Shown here piece after piece: positions 15,929-25,083 of a stretch of DNA of 64,000 nt. This DNA comes from Acidobacteriota bacterium. GTDB taxonomy: Bacteria; Acidobacteriota; Terriglobia; Acidiferrales; UBA7541. Location: NCBI GenBank assembly GCA_013289955.1, contig JABCYZ010000015.1, positions 1-64,000 of the forward strand. Direction: 5' to 3'. Positions within the stretch are counted from its first letter, which is position 1. Every line of letters starts with the position of its first letter. The position numbers and the translations under genes are program-made. Below the pieces are notes generated by a model. It made no database searches. It was given only the letters and a program-made list of their open reading frames with translations, and was not told the DNA's origin.

Positions 15929-16555
15929 TCAATCGACGGTGATGCGAGTAGCGGCTACTGTTCCCTTGACCTGTGCTATTGGCTTTCCGACGCCGACGGC
16001 ATCGTAGCTGGGAGGCCAGAGTTTGAAATCGAACATTCCTTTGTAGGTTTTTCCGTCGGAGGCGACCGTGTCCGTTTCGTCCTGGGTGAAGATGGCTGAG
16101 AGGCTGCCGTCCGAGTTAAATATTAAACCAATGTGGTGCAGCTTGACGGTGCCCTTGCCCAAGTCCTTCCAGACGCCGAAGCAAATATTCCCGCCTGTGG
16201 GTGGAAGAAATGCATTTTCAAGTTCAGTTCCATCCGCGTGCCAGGTCTTGAGGGATTCGACGAACGGGAAAGGTGTCGGGGGGAAAGGCCCTCCCGGAGG
16301 GAAATTATCATCGGAAGTTGCAGTGTAATTCACATGCCACAGCCCTACGATGGTGGCATGCTCGTCCCACTCCCCGTCCGCGTGGGGGCTGACGAACGGA
16401 ATAGCGGGAGCGGCTCCAGCTCCCGCTTTGTAAGTAAAGGCACAACCACCGGCCTTGGCGCCGGCAGCGGTAAACAACAGCCCTAAAGCGATCAATGCCC
16501 CAAGAGCGAAAAACCGCAGGCTCCAAAGAGCCCGAGATACATTCTTTCGATTCAT
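15929..16555 (-). CDS. Secreted protein of unknown function
   Basis: 208 residues with a clear signal peptide (basic NRKNVSRALW, then FFALGALIALGLLFTAAGAKA) and a good ribosome site (GGAGAG before the ATG at 16555). The mature part is rich in Trp, Pro and Phe, with IVGLWHVNYTA, a Pro-rich FPPGGPFPP loop, GGNICFGVWKDLG and VKLHHIGLIFNSDGS. This reads like a lipocalin-like beta barrel (GxWxV start) seen in exported acidobacterial proteins, but no assigned function is known to me. It is transcribed away from the PD40 regulator that follows. Confidence 0.8.
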   Translation of the reverse strand: MNRKNVSRALWSLRFFALGALIALGLLFTAAGAKAGGCAFTYKAGAGAAPAIPFVSPHADGEWDEHATIVGLWHVNYTATSDDNFPPGGPFPPTPFPFVESLKTWHADGTELENAFLPPTGGNICFGVWKDLGKGTVKLHHIGLIFNSDGSLSAIFTQDETDTVASDGKTYKGMFDFKLWPPSYDAVGVGKPIAQVKGTVAATRITVD

Positions 16556-16828
16556 TGTTTCTCTCCTTCGAGTTTTGCCTCAATTTCATTGCGCTCCATG
16601 CTTGGCGTCCAGAACGGCCCCCAAGTGGAAATGCTGGGGTAGAATGCGGAAACACACGCCGCTACACAATGCGCCGCCCATCACTTTCTGTTCAATTCTT
16701 GAGCATCGGCTAACACCATCGTGTGTAAGGACTTATCATTTAGAATCTAATATGATTAGGAATCGACGCTGGCTTTGGTGGTTTGCCAGCATCACGCCAT
16801 TTCCTCGGATTCCTGTGAGAGTGACCAA

Positions 16829-18997
16829 ATGTCCTCTTCCGTCGACAAATCAGAACGAGCACCGGGTGGCAACTCCCACCGAGTGGCCTTCGACCGTTTT
16901 GAACTGGACCTGCGCTCAGGGGAATTGCGCAAGGACGGACGAAAAATCCGATTGCAGGCGCAGCCTTTTCAGTTGTTGGCAATGCTGATCGAGAATGCCG
17001 GGGAGGTAGTGACGCGGGACGAAGTGTGTCGCGCCCTGTGGCAGGCGGACACCTTTGTCGACTTCGATCACAGTGTGGCCGCCGCAGTGAGCAAGATTCG
17101 CGAGGCGCTGGGCGATTCGGTGGAAAAGCCGCGGTTCGTAGAGACGCTACCGAAGCGCGGCTATCGATTCATCGGAAAGATCAAGCCTGAAGCGCCGGTG
17201 GTAATGGCGGTTGCGAAGCCGCGGCAATCTGTGGAACTTGTGCCCGTCCCCGCGGTAAAAGCCTGGACGAGTCGGAAATGGACCCTTGCCGTGGTAGCCG
17301 CAGCCATCCTGGTAGCGGCTGCAGTTCTATTCAACTGGCCATCTCGTAAACCTGGCAATTCCCAGCCGATGACAGTTGTCCCCTTTACTTCCTACCCGGG
17401 CCGGGAGACAGCTCCTTCATTTTCGCCAGATGGCTCAAGGATTGCTTTCTCCTGGGATAACGGCACAAGCAACCGCTCGGGAAGGCCGGGGTTTGATTTG
17501 TATGTGAAAGCAATGGACAGTGAAACGGTGCTCCGGTTGACCAACCATCCCTCCGAATGGATCAGTTCGACGTGGTCCCCCGACGGCGCGCAGATTGCCT
17601 TTCATCGCCTGGCTGCTGACGACAATGGCATCTATCTTGTTCCCGCCTTGGGAGGACCGGAACGCAAACTCCTCGCCACCCATATACCCTACAATGTTGC
17701 CGCGCCCATCAGTTGGTCCCACGACGGGAAATGGCTCGCCTTTGCCGATACCGAAAACGGACGACCCGACGGCCGCGCCTTCCTCCTCAACATGGAGACT
17801 CTAGAATCTCACGAGTTTCCGCATGATGCGTCCTGCAATCACGAGGGAAGCTTAACGTTCTCGCATAGCGGGCAAGAACTGGCTATCCTCTGTGTCCATA
17901 ACACGACTTCCTTCGAATACTTCGTTACCGATCTTCAGGGAAAATCCAAAAGATCTCTGACCACGCGGCACGAGTTTCCCAAAGGACTAGCTTGGAGCGG
18001 CGATGATAAGTCGCTGATTGTGTCAGGGGCCGGTCCAGAGAGCGAAGAATTCTATGTAATCAGCGTCGTCGATGGCGAAGTTCACAAACTATCGGGCGGA
18101 GAAGGAGAATGGCCAACGATTTCTCGCGACGGGCACAAATTAGCCTTCAGCTCGGACGACGACCGCGTGAACATCTGGAGAAGAGACCTGGAACATCCCG
18201 AAGCTCCGGCGGTGCAGATGTTGGTGTCCACCCGGCAACAAAACATTAGCGAATATTCTCCCGACGGCAAACATGTGGCCTTCGATTCGACTCGCTCGGG
18301 AACCTGGAGCGTCTGGGTGGCCGACGCCGATGGCGGCAATCTCGTTCAGATTTCGCACGAAGGGCCAGCCGGTTTCCCCCGCTGGTCGCCTGATTCGCAG
18401 AAAATCACGTTAGATATGGTAGGACTCGGCGGTCTTTCAGGCATATACACGGCGGATATATCAGATCGTGTCGCGCACAAACTGAAAACCAATGTGGAGA
18501 AGGCGGACCATCCATACTGGTCGCACGACGGAAAGTGGATCTATTTTCGCAGCTCTGAAGGCGTTGGTCATCAGCTCTATCGTTGCCCTGCGGGGGGAGG
18601 TGACTCCACACTTCTTGCGGGATCCCTGGACCTGGCCACTTCCATCGAGTCTTCCGACGGCAAAGCGATTTACTTTCCATCGAGAATTGCCAACTCGAAT
18701 ATGATGATGCTTGCGCTGGACCGCTCCGGTGCGACGCCCCAGGAAGTTTCCGGTATGCCGAGAGTATTTAACGACTCTCAGTGGGCGCTCGTGCACGACG
18801 GAATCTATTTCGTCCCTCAAGACAGCCCGCGGAGTATTTGCTTCTTCGATTTCGCTACGGGGCACACCCGCGAAATCTTCAAAGCCGATAAGGACCTGGG
18901 CGATGGCATGTCCATTTCTCCCGACGGACGCTACATGCTCTACTCGCAAATTGACGAGGGTAACGCCAACATTATGATCGTGAATTACTTCCACTAA
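16829..18997 (+). CDS. Transmembrane winged-helix regulator with TolB/PD40 propeller
   Basis: The start at the ATG at 16829 (MSSSVDKSERAPGG) gives 722 residues. The OmpR-type winged helix spans about residues 20-115 (FDRFELDLRSGELRKDG, DTFVDFDHSVAAAVSKIRE, FVETLPKRGYRFIG). It is followed by one membrane span near 150-170 (WTLAVVAAAILVAAAVLFNW) and a C-terminal beta propeller with many PD40 repeats (FSPDGSRIAFS, WSPDGAQIAFH, WSHDGKWLAFA, YSPDGKHVAFDS, WSHDGKWIYFRS). DNA binding is cytoplasmic and the propeller is outside, so it may sense an envelope ligand as CadC/ToxR-like proteins do. It resembles the gene at 5382-7670 in layout but not closely in sequence. Its targets are unknown. Confidence 0.9.
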   Translation: MSSSVDKSERAPGGNSHRVAFDRFELDLRSGELRKDGRKIRLQAQPFQLLAMLIENAGEVVTRDEVCRALWQADTFVDFDHSVAAAVSKIREALGDSVEKPRFVETLPKRGYRFIGKIKPEAPVVMAVAKPRQSVELVPVPAVKAWTSRKWTLAVVAAAILVAAAVLFNWPSRKPGNSQPMTVVPFTSYPGRETAPSFSPDGSRIAFSWDNGTSNRSGRPGFDLYVKAMDSETVLRLTNHPSEWISSTWSPDGAQIAFHRLAADDNGIYLVPALGGPERKLLATHIPYNVAAPISWSHDGKWLAFADTENGRPDGRAFLLNMETLESHEFPHDASCNHEGSLTFSHSGQELAILCVHNTTSFEYFVTDLQGKSKRSLTTRHEFPKGLAWSGDDKSLIVSGAGPESEEFYVISVVDGEVHKLSGGEGEWPTISRDGHKLAFSSDDDRVNIWRRDLEHPEAPAVQMLVSTRQQNISEYSPDGKHVAFDSTRSGTWSVWVADADGGNLVQISHEGPAGFPRWSPDSQKITLDMVGLGGLSGIYTADISDRVAHKLKTNVEKADHPYWSHDGKWIYFRSSEGVGHQLYRCPAGGGDSTLLAGSLDLATSIESSDGKAIYFPSRIANSNMMMLALDRSGATPQEVSGMPRVFNDSQWALVHDGIYFVPQDSPRSICFFDFATGHTREIFKADKDLGDGMSISPDGRYMLYSQIDEGNANIMIVNYFH

Positions 18998-19568
18998 CCG
19001 ATCATCTGCAGGATAAAGGCGAGTAGCTCATATAATTGGTACTGCGCCAGACAGAGTTAAATTCCGATAAGTCTTAGTGTTGTATCGGAAGCGCGAGTGA
19101 GCAAGCTGCACGCACGAGCACGGTGTGTTTGCGCGCTTTCGATACAACGACTTGAAGGTGGCCGCTGGCGGTTGCGGCGGATGCGGGCTAAGGGGCCCGA
19201 TCTAACGGCTATGGGAATTCAATCTTTTCGTTCATCTGTAAGCTGTTGGTTTTGCGGTACTTAGAAAATGAGCATGTGCGAGAACCGCAATGGGATGCGC
19301 TACGTTGAGGCATAACGTGCGGAGCATAGCACGCGAAGCGTCCGCCGCGCCAGCGGCTTCGTTCAAGTCCGCTTGTAGAACGTGATTGAGCGATTCGCGA
19401 TGTCAATTGTTGGATTCCTGCGCGACAGGCAGGCGGATATCCTCGTCGGTAACGGGCATTCCCGAGCTAAAGTACGCTGCTGCAATCACTCGGATTTCGC
19501 CGCGCGCTCGTTAGCTGGCAAAACGAGCAACACCCGGTTTCCAAAAATAATGTAAGTCCTATGAAATC
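18998..19568. other. Long intergenic stretch with an inverted repeat
   Basis: 571 bp between the PD40 regulator and the tRNA gene. It holds the large inverted repeat at 19079-19148. A 65-codon minus frame at 19209-19406 has no recognised family or ribosome site. The base pattern suggests degraded DNA rather than a gene. Confidence 0.4.
19079..19148. repeat. Long imperfect inverted repeat
   Basis: GTTGTATCGGAAGCGCG (19079-19095) matches the reverse complement of CGCGCTTTCGATACAAC (19132-19148) with a single mismatch that is a G-U pair in RNA. It makes a 17-bp stem with a 36-base loop about 80 bp after the PD40 regulator stop. It could be a transcript end structure, a small RNA or the ends of a tiny mobile element. 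No T-run follows. Confidence 0.65.
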
Positions 19569-19644
19569 TGGTGGACGAGAAGGGATTCGAACCCTCGGCC
19601 TCCTCGTTGCGAACGAGGCGCTCTCCCAGCTGAGCTACTCGCCC
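19569..19644 (-). tRNA. tRNA-Ala (anticodon CGC)
   Basis: A 76-nt cloverleaf on the minus strand. The acceptor stem GGGCGAG pairs with CTCGTCC and includes the G3-U70 pair that is the identity mark of alanine tRNA. The D arm carries AGCTCAGCTGGGAGAGC, the anticodon stem CCTCG/CGAGG encloses the loop TTCGCAA with anticodon CGC, and the T arm has GGTTCGAATCC. The 3' ACCA is genome-encoded. It reads GCG codons. Confidence 0.97.
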
Positions 19645-19806
19645 ACGAGCAGCAACAAAATCTTAGCAGACGCTCCAAGCCTTGCCAACTGAAGCCGCCG
19701 GCGTGATTTAGAACGAGACAAAAGACGCCCCGCACGCGTAAACATCACAACGCAAACTGCTGCGCTGCGTCAATTGCCCATTTGCAAAGGAGGTGTGCCT
19801 TCAGCT

Positions 19807-21423
19807 TTATGGCTGCTGATCGAGATTCGCGCCGGCGCGTTGCGCTACGATCTTACGCACGTTTTGATACAGGGCGCGAGCCTGCGGAATAGCTTCCACA
19901 GCCTTCTGCACCTGAGGATCGGCTTCTAATTGGACCTTGAACCCTTCTTGCATACCGAAGTTAGAGACCAGTACTTCCTGTCTGATCTTGCGTTTCACCC
20001 AATCCATATTTTCGGACATATCCGGCTCGGTATAGCGCACATTATGCTTTGCGAGATATTCGCGGAAGGATTTCATCACGTCGTCGTTCGCTTCAAATTC
20101 CCTGGTGACTACCGGCTTATTCCCCATGTAGAAACGCGTGAAGCCGCCAACGCCTCCCTCGTAGGGATAGAAAACGTCGGCCCGGAATAGATTCTCCTGG
20201 AAATGATCAAGCTTTGGTGTGGTCACGACGATATCCGGCGTGATGCCACCGCCTCCGGTAACTTGCCGGCCGCTGTCCGTGAGCCTGACCTCCGTCGGAT
20301 GCTCCGGCACCTTGCGTTCGTAATGATATTCGTAGAGCGAAATGGATTTGTAATCGCGCTGGATCAGCCGTCCGCTAGGTGTGTAGTAACGCGCAGTGGT
20401 CAGCGCAAGTCCGGTGTTCTCGCTGAGCGGCTGAACCGTTTGGACCAGGCCCTTGCCAAAGGTTATTTCGCCAACGATCAGCCCGCGGTCATGATCCTGC
20501 ACCGCTCCTGAAACAATCTCGGTGGCCGAGGCGGAATTTCCGTTGACCAAAATCACGAGTGGCGTGGTCATTCCCTGGTTGCCACGTAGCGCAAAGTAGC
20601 GCCGCTCCGGCGACGTTCTCCCGTGGTGCGAGACGATCAGCTGATTCTTGTCTAGGAACATGTCTCCCACGGCGACCGCTTCATTCAGAAGCCCGCCGGG
20701 ATTTCCTCGCATATCGAGGATCAAACCGTCCAAGCTCGGAGCATTCAGTTGCCTCAACGAGTCCGCGATTTCCTTGTCGGTCGTTTCGTTGAAACCCGAC
20801 AACCGGATATACCCGATGCCAGGCTTGAGCATGAATGCGATGTCCACGGAGTGTCGTGGGATCTCGTCGCGCGTCACGGTGAAAACCAACTGTTGCTCGT
20901 ATCCTTCCCGGGTTACCGTGATCTTTACAACCGTGCCCTTGGGTCCCTTCAGCAAATCCGCAACATCCGTCGTGGTCAGTCCATCCGTCAGCTTGTCGTC
21001 CACCTTCATGATTACGTCGCCAGGCCGGATGCCGGCATTAAACGCTGGAGCTCCTACATAGGGCTGCACAACCACAGTCTTGCTTTCCCGCGGTGCGACG
21101 ACCATGCCTACGCCATAATACTTGCCGCGCTGCTCTTCACGAAGCAGTCCAAACTGCCGCGCATCAAAGAAGTTCGAGTGAGGGTCCAGCACGCGGAGCA
21201 TGCCAGGGATCGCGCCTTGATACACAGCCTTGTCGACATCCACGGACTCGGCGTAATTCGCCTGGACCACGTCCAGCACATTGGCGAACTGCCTTATTGC
21301 GGTGTGCTCGTCCTCAGCGGAGGAAGTTGTGGCGCCCACGTTGGGGCCGTAAATCCCTCCAAGAACAGCAGATATGAGGATGACCGCAACGACTAGTACC
21401 AACCCACGGCGTTCAGATTTCAT
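19807..21423 (-). CDS. ctpA: C-terminal processing peptidase, S41 family
   Basis: Starting at the ATG at 21423 (MKSERRGLVLVVAVILISAVLGG, a signal/anchor; GAGGT before the start), the protein has 538 residues. A PDZ domain lies at about 100-185 (YYGVGMVV, GIRPGDVIMKVDD), followed by the tail-specific protease core with LILDMRGNPGG, the serine motif NGNSASATEI near 295-304 and the catalytic lysine in FGKG near 324. It trims the C-termini of periplasmic or outer-membrane proteins. An extra C-terminal helical region of ~120 residues follows the core, as in many CtpA/CtpB relatives. It is divergent from the tat operon, sharing a 114-bp promoter region. Confidence 0.93.
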   Translation of the reverse strand: MKSERRGLVLVVAVILISAVLGGIYGPNVGATTSSAEDEHTAIRQFANVLDVVQANYAESVDVDKAVYQGAIPGMLRVLDPHSNFFDARQFGLLREEQRGKYYGVGMVVAPRESKTVVVQPYVGAPAFNAGIRPGDVIMKVDDKLTDGLTTTDVADLLKGPKGTVVKITVTREGYEQQLVFTVTRDEIPRHSVDIAFMLKPGIGYIRLSGFNETTDKEIADSLRQLNAPSLDGLILDMRGNPGGLLNEAVAVGDMFLDKNQLIVSHHGRTSPERRYFALRGNQGMTTPLVILVNGNSASATEIVSGAVQDHDRGLIVGEITFGKGLVQTVQPLSENTGLALTTARYYTPSGRLIQRDYKSISLYEYHYERKVPEHPTEVRLTDSGRQVTGGGGITPDIVVTTPKLDHFQENLFRADVFYPYEGGVGGFTRFYMGNKPVVTREFEANDDVMKSFREYLAKHNVRYTEPDMSENMDWVKRKIRQEVLVSNFGMQEGFKVQLEADPQVQKAVEAIPQARALYQNVRKIVAQRAGANLDQQP

Positions 21424-21451
21424 TCTGACCTCGCGTAACCGCGCAAAGTAA

Positions 21452-21457
21452 ATTATA
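21452..21457 (-). promoter_or_regulatory. -10 box candidate for the S41 peptidase gene
   Basis: On the minus strand a perfect TATAAT lies about 28 bp upstream of the ATG at 21423. The matching -35 region is weak. It sits back to back with the tatB promoter, so the two divergent transcripts start within about 60 bp of each other. Confidence 0.45.
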
Positions 21458-21476
21458 GCACACCCCAAAGTGTGGT

Positions 21477-21505
21477 TTGACACCGTGGGACGCCCTTTCT
21501 ATGAT
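21477..21505 (+). promoter_or_regulatory. Sigma-70-type promoter of the tat operon
   Basis: TTGACA (21477-21482), a 17-bp spacer and TATGAT (21500-21505) match the consensus at 11 of 12 positions. The tatB ATG follows 32 bp later. Confidence 0.75.
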
Positions 21506-21537
21506 GCCAACAGGCCGTCTTTCGGCTACCTATCCCT

Positions 21538-22011
21538 ATGCTCAGCATGACCCACATGGTGGTTCTGTTCATCGTGGTCCTGGTTGTCTTCGGGCCGCAT
21601 AAACTCCCCGAACTCGCCCGGGGCCTTGGCAAATTGATGGCCGAGTTCCGCAAAGCCTCGACCGACTTCAAGAGCGCCTTTGAACAGGAAATGCGCGACA
21701 TGGAGCGCCAAGCGCTTCAAGCTGAGCGTAAGAAAGCTGCCGAATCGGCCGCAGCAGCGGTAGCGGCAGAGCAGCCCGCGACCCTAGCCACTCCCGCCGG
21801 CTCCGAAACCGCCACAACCAGCTTAGACGCCGATGCTCGCGCGACGGAAGCGCTGGTCGTCACCCCCATTGCGGAGTCAGTACCGCGTTCTGAAAGCGAC
21901 CCCTCGCAGATCGCCTCTGAGACGAGTCCCGAACCGAGTAACGTAGCCCCTAGCCAAGCCGTGTCCGAGCCTTCCGAAGCCCCCTCTCATGACCAACAGC
22001 AGCCAGTCTGA
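21538..22011 (+). CDS. tatB: Sec-independent translocase protein TatA/TatB
   Basis: 157 residues. One N-terminal membrane helix (MVVLFIVVLVVFGPHKLPEL) ends in the FGPxKLPEL hinge that defines TatA/TatB, followed by the amphipathic helix ARGLGKLMAEFRKAS and a long charged coil, then a Ser/Pro/Ala-rich low-complexity tail. The long charged tail and the position directly before tatC favour TatB, though one protein may serve both roles. Its 3' end overlaps tatC by 23 bp in another frame. A strong promoter lies just upstream. Confidence 0.88.
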   Translation: MLSMTHMVVLFIVVLVVFGPHKLPELARGLGKLMAEFRKASTDFKSAFEQEMRDMERQALQAERKKAAESAAAAVAAEQPATLATPAGSETATTSLDADARATEALVVTPIAESVPRSESDPSQIASETSPEPSNVAPSQAVSEPSEAPSHDQQQPV

Positions 22012-22792
22012 TTCCGCGCTCGTTACAAACCAGGAAGAGCCCGGCGCTCAGATGACGTTTTTCGAGCACCTCGTCGAGCTGCGCAAACGCATCATCAATT
22101 CGCTGGCCTCGATTGTGATCGGGGCTGCCATTGGTTGGGTTATCGCCCCACATTTCGTCAATTTGATGGTCAAGCCCATGACCAAGGCTCTATCCAATGC
22201 TCATCTCAACCCGCAGCTCGTCTACTCGCACCCCGCGGGCTATATGACCCTGCTCATCACCTGCAGCATTTACATCGGAATTGTCATCGCCTCCCCATGG
22301 ATTCTTTTTCAAATCTGGCAATTCGTTGCTCCCGCGCTTTATAAACATGAGCGCAGCGCCATCACCGGTTTTCTCCTTTCGACCGTCTTCCTCTTTCTTG
22401 CCGGCATTGCCTTTGGCTACTTCATTTCGCTGCCGTACGTCCTCCGCTTCCTGATCAGTTTTCAGGGTCCGGTTGTCCCGCTCATCAACATCGACGAGTA
22501 CTTCGATTTAATTCTTCTCGTCCTGCTGGGACTTGGCCTGGTTTTCGAGTTGCCAGTCCTCATTTTCTTCCTCTCGCTTTTCGGCATCGTTACGCCCCAG
22601 TTTCTGATCAGGAATTTCCGCTATGCTCTCTTGGTCATCACCCTTCTCGCGGCTGTGTTGACGCCTTCGCCAGACGCCCTAAGCATGGTGCTGTTCATGC
22701 TGGTGCTGGTCACCCTTTATTTTGTGGGTGTCGGCGTGTCGTGGATGGTGGTGCGCAAGAAGAAACAGCGTCTGGCCGCGGAGGCTCAGTAG
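21989..22792 (+). CDS. tatC: Twin-arginine translocase subunit TatC
   Basis: 267 residues with six membrane helices and the family landmarks: MTFFEHLVELRKRI at the N-terminus (the face that receives the RR signal peptide), WQFVAPALYKHER with the essential glutamate in the first periplasmic to second cytoplasmic region, and TPSPDALSM near the end. The periplasmic loop reads YSHPAGYM where many TatC proteins have SPTEAF, a mild deviation. It overlaps tatB, so both are co-translated. It forms the core receptor of the Tat export channel for folded proteins. Confidence 0.95.
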   Translation: MTNSSQSDSALVTNQEEPGAQMTFFEHLVELRKRIINSLASIVIGAAIGWVIAPHFVNLMVKPMTKALSNAHLNPQLVYSHPAGYMTLLITCSIYIGIVIASPWILFQIWQFVAPALYKHERSAITGFLLSTVFLFLAGIAFGYFISLPYVLRFLISFQGPVVPLINIDEYFDLILLVLLGLGLVFELPVLIFFLSLFGIVTPQFLIRNFRYALLVITLLAAVLTPSPDALSMVLFMLVLVTLYFVGVGVSWMVVRKKKQRLAAEAQ

Positions 22793-23821
22793 ATGAAACC
22801 AACCTCTAGAAATTTGTTTTGCGCCGCAGCTTTCGCGTCCCTCCTTTTACTTGCCGTCGCCGGCTGCAAAGCCAAGGCGGACAATCCTCAGGCGGCGGCG
22901 AAAGATGCGCCCTTTATGAGCGCTGTCACGACCGCCCCGCCCCCTCGCTCGCAAGCTGCAACACAGCCCAATGACCAAGCTCCTCCACCCGATAAGACGG
23001 AGGGTTTTGACGGCCAGCGTGCTTTCGCCCAAGTCGCCAAACAAGTCTCCTTCGGGCCGCGTCCCTCTGGCTCGCCCTCCATCGCGCAAACCCAGGACTA
23101 CCTGCTCTCCGAGCTAAAAAGCTATGGCTGCACCGCCGATGTCGATGCCTTCAACTCCGATACTCCCGCCGGCCGTATCGCCATGAAGAATATTCTGGTG
23201 AAAATTCCGGGGGATAGGCCGGGCTTCATTCTCCTTGGCACGCACTACGATACGAAACGCCTCGAGAATTTCGTCGGTGCTGACGATGCGGGTTCCTCAA
23301 CAGGTGTGATGTTGGAATTGGCGCGCAATCTCTGTTCGCAGCACGGAAGATACGGCGTTTGGATTGCCTTTTTCGACGGTGAGGAAGCCGTCCGCCCCGA
23401 ATGGAAGGATCCCGACAACTGCTACGGGAGCCGCGAAATGGCCGCGCGGTTCGCCACTAGCGGCGACCTCCCAAAGATAAAGGCATTTCTCCTGGCGGAT
23501 CTCGTCGGCACGCGCACACCGCACTTCAAGCGCGAAACCTATTCCACCAAACCGCTCGTCGATCTGGTCTGGGGCGTCGCCAAAAAACTAGGCTACGGAA
23601 ATATTTTCGTGGATGAGTCCTCCGCTGTCGAAGACGACCACCAATCCTTCCTGAAACGCCACGTCCCGTCGGTAGACGTGATCGACCTCGACAATGGCCC
23701 GGGCGGCGACGTCTACTACTGGCATACTCCAGAGGATTCGCTCGACAAGATCAGCCCGAAGACGCTCGCCATCGTGGGCCACGTTTTCCTCGAATCCGTC
23801 AAGCAGCTCCAATCGAAGTGA
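22793..23821 (+). CDS. M28-family zinc peptidase lipoprotein
   Basis: 342 residues beginning with a lipoprotein signal (SLLLLAVAGC, cysteine near residue 25), so it is anchored to a membrane after export. The M28 zinc ligands are visible: HYDT, the bridging aspartate in GADDAG, the DGEEA glutamates, an aspartate in LADLVGT and the final histidine in YYWHTPEDSLDKIS. This arrangement fits aminopeptidases or glutaminyl-peptide cyclotransferase-like enzymes; the two cannot be separated here. The ATG follows the tatC stop with no gap, so it belongs to the tat transcript and may depend on nearby export genes only by co-expression. Confidence 0.9.
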   Translation: MKPTSRNLFCAAAFASLLLLAVAGCKAKADNPQAAAKDAPFMSAVTTAPPPRSQAATQPNDQAPPPDKTEGFDGQRAFAQVAKQVSFGPRPSGSPSIAQTQDYLLSELKSYGCTADVDAFNSDTPAGRIAMKNILVKIPGDRPGFILLGTHYDTKRLENFVGADDAGSSTGVMLELARNLCSQHGRYGVWIAFFDGEEAVRPEWKDPDNCYGSREMAARFATSGDLPKIKAFLLADLVGTRTPHFKRETYSTKPLVDLVWGVAKKLGYGNIFVDESSAVEDDHQSFLKRHVPSVDVIDLDNGPGGDVYYWHTPEDSLDKISPKTLAIVGHVFLESVKQLQSK

Positions 23822-23964
23822 TGGTGTCCTGTGGATTCGCTAAAGCCCGATGAATCGAAGGATATGGATTCTGACCGTGACCGACACCGATTGAATAAAT
23901 CCGAGCCTGCTGCGGTCCGAGCTCTTCTCGCACTGTGCTAGATTGAAGAGAAGCCCTCTTACGA

Positions 23965-25083
23965 ATGAAAAAAAAGCGCATCCTAGTTCAATCGTCCGCA
24001 GGCGGATACACAATCGTTTGCGGCGAAGGCGTCCTCCGCGATGCCGCTCGAGAAATCCGTCGCCTCGGAAAATTCTCGCGCATTCATCTGGTCTCGTCGC
24101 CAAACGTCTGGCGGGAAGTAGGGAAGCGCGTCCTCCGCGGGCTCGGTCTGAAGAATGTCCATGCCAGACACCTTATGAACGACGCCGAGTCCGCGAAAGA
24201 TCTTTTCACCGTTGAGAAGCTTTCACGTTCGCTGGTTCGCGCCGGAATCGACCGCCACTCTCTGATTATAGCCGTAGGCGGAGGCGTGGTCGGCGACGTC
24301 GCCGGCTTTGCGGCTTCCACCTGCCAGCGAGGCGTGGCCCTCGTTCAAGTTCCCACGACGCTGATTTCGCAGGTGGACAGCGCCGTCGGCGGAAAAACCG
24401 GTGTGAATTTGCCGGAAGGGAAGAACCTCGTAGGAACGTTCCATCCCGCGCGCCTGGTCCTTGTGGACTCGGCCTTGTTGAAGCCGCTCCCGGAACGCCA
24501 ATACCGCGGCGGCCTCGCTGAAGTCATCAAGTACGGTGTTATTGCCGACGCCAAGCTATTTGCGTTTCTCGAGAAAAACCTCGAGGCCGTACTTCGCCGC
24601 GACCCGGCTCCCCTCGCCTATATCATTCCGCGCTCGCTCGAACTGAAAGCGCAGGTTGTGAGCCGCGACGAGCGCGAATCCGGCCTGCGCGAAATCCTCA
24701 ACTTCGGCCACACCTTCGGCCACGCTCTTGAAACCATCACAAATTATCGTGTTTACCAGCACGGCGAAGCCGTCGCCTGGGGCATGATGGCCGCCGCCCT
24801 CCTCGGCCACGAAATCCACTTGACCCCCGCCGACGAAGTCTCGCGCATCGTTTCTCTCGTACGCCGCCTCGCTCCGCTCCCGCCATGGCCTGAGGTTCCG
24901 CCGGAAAAGTTGATCGATGCCATGCGCTCCGACAAAAAAACGCGAGCCGGAAAGCTTCGCTTCGTTCTCGCTCCAAAGATCGGCAAAGCGGAATCTCATG
25001 ACGACGTACCCCTGGAAGCCCTGGAGCGCGTTCTGCATTTCGCGCCGCACTTCGTCAATCCCGCTGGAAAACCCCGTGGCTAA
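23965..25083 (+). CDS. aroB: 3-dehydroquinate synthase
   Basis: 372 residues with the AroB landmarks: the NAD-binding GGGVVGDVAGFAAS stretch, PTTLISQVDSAVGGKTGVN, KNLVGTFHPARLV, the zinc-binding glutamate in GGLAEVIKYG, and the two histidines in NFGHTFGHALE and YQHGEAVAWGM. It converts DAHP to 3-dehydroquinate, the second step of the shikimate pathway. The length is about the family norm. Its end overlaps the start of the downstream methyltransferase by eight bases, so the two are translated together although they serve different pathways. Confidence 0.95.
   Translation: MKKKRILVQSSAGGYTIVCGEGVLRDAAREIRRLGKFSRIHLVSSPNVWREVGKRVLRGLGLKNVHARHLMNDAESAKDLFTVEKLSRSLVRAGIDRHSLIIAVGGGVVGDVAGFAASTCQRGVALVQVPTTLISQVDSAVGGKTGVNLPEGKNLVGTFHPARLVLVDSALLKPLPERQYRGGLAEVIKYGVIADAKLFAFLEKNLEAVLRRDPAPLAYIIPRSLELKAQVVSRDERESGLREILNFGHTFGHALETITNYRVYQHGEAVAWGMMAAALLGHEIHLTPADEVSRIVSLVRRLAPLPPWPEVPPEKLIDAMRSDKKTRAGKLRFVLAPKIGKAESHDDVPLEALERVLHFAPHFVNPAGKPRG

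Noticed and set aside
19209..19406. 65-codon minus-strand frame before the tRNA gene
   Set aside because: No start signal or family; the surrounding DNA seems degraded.
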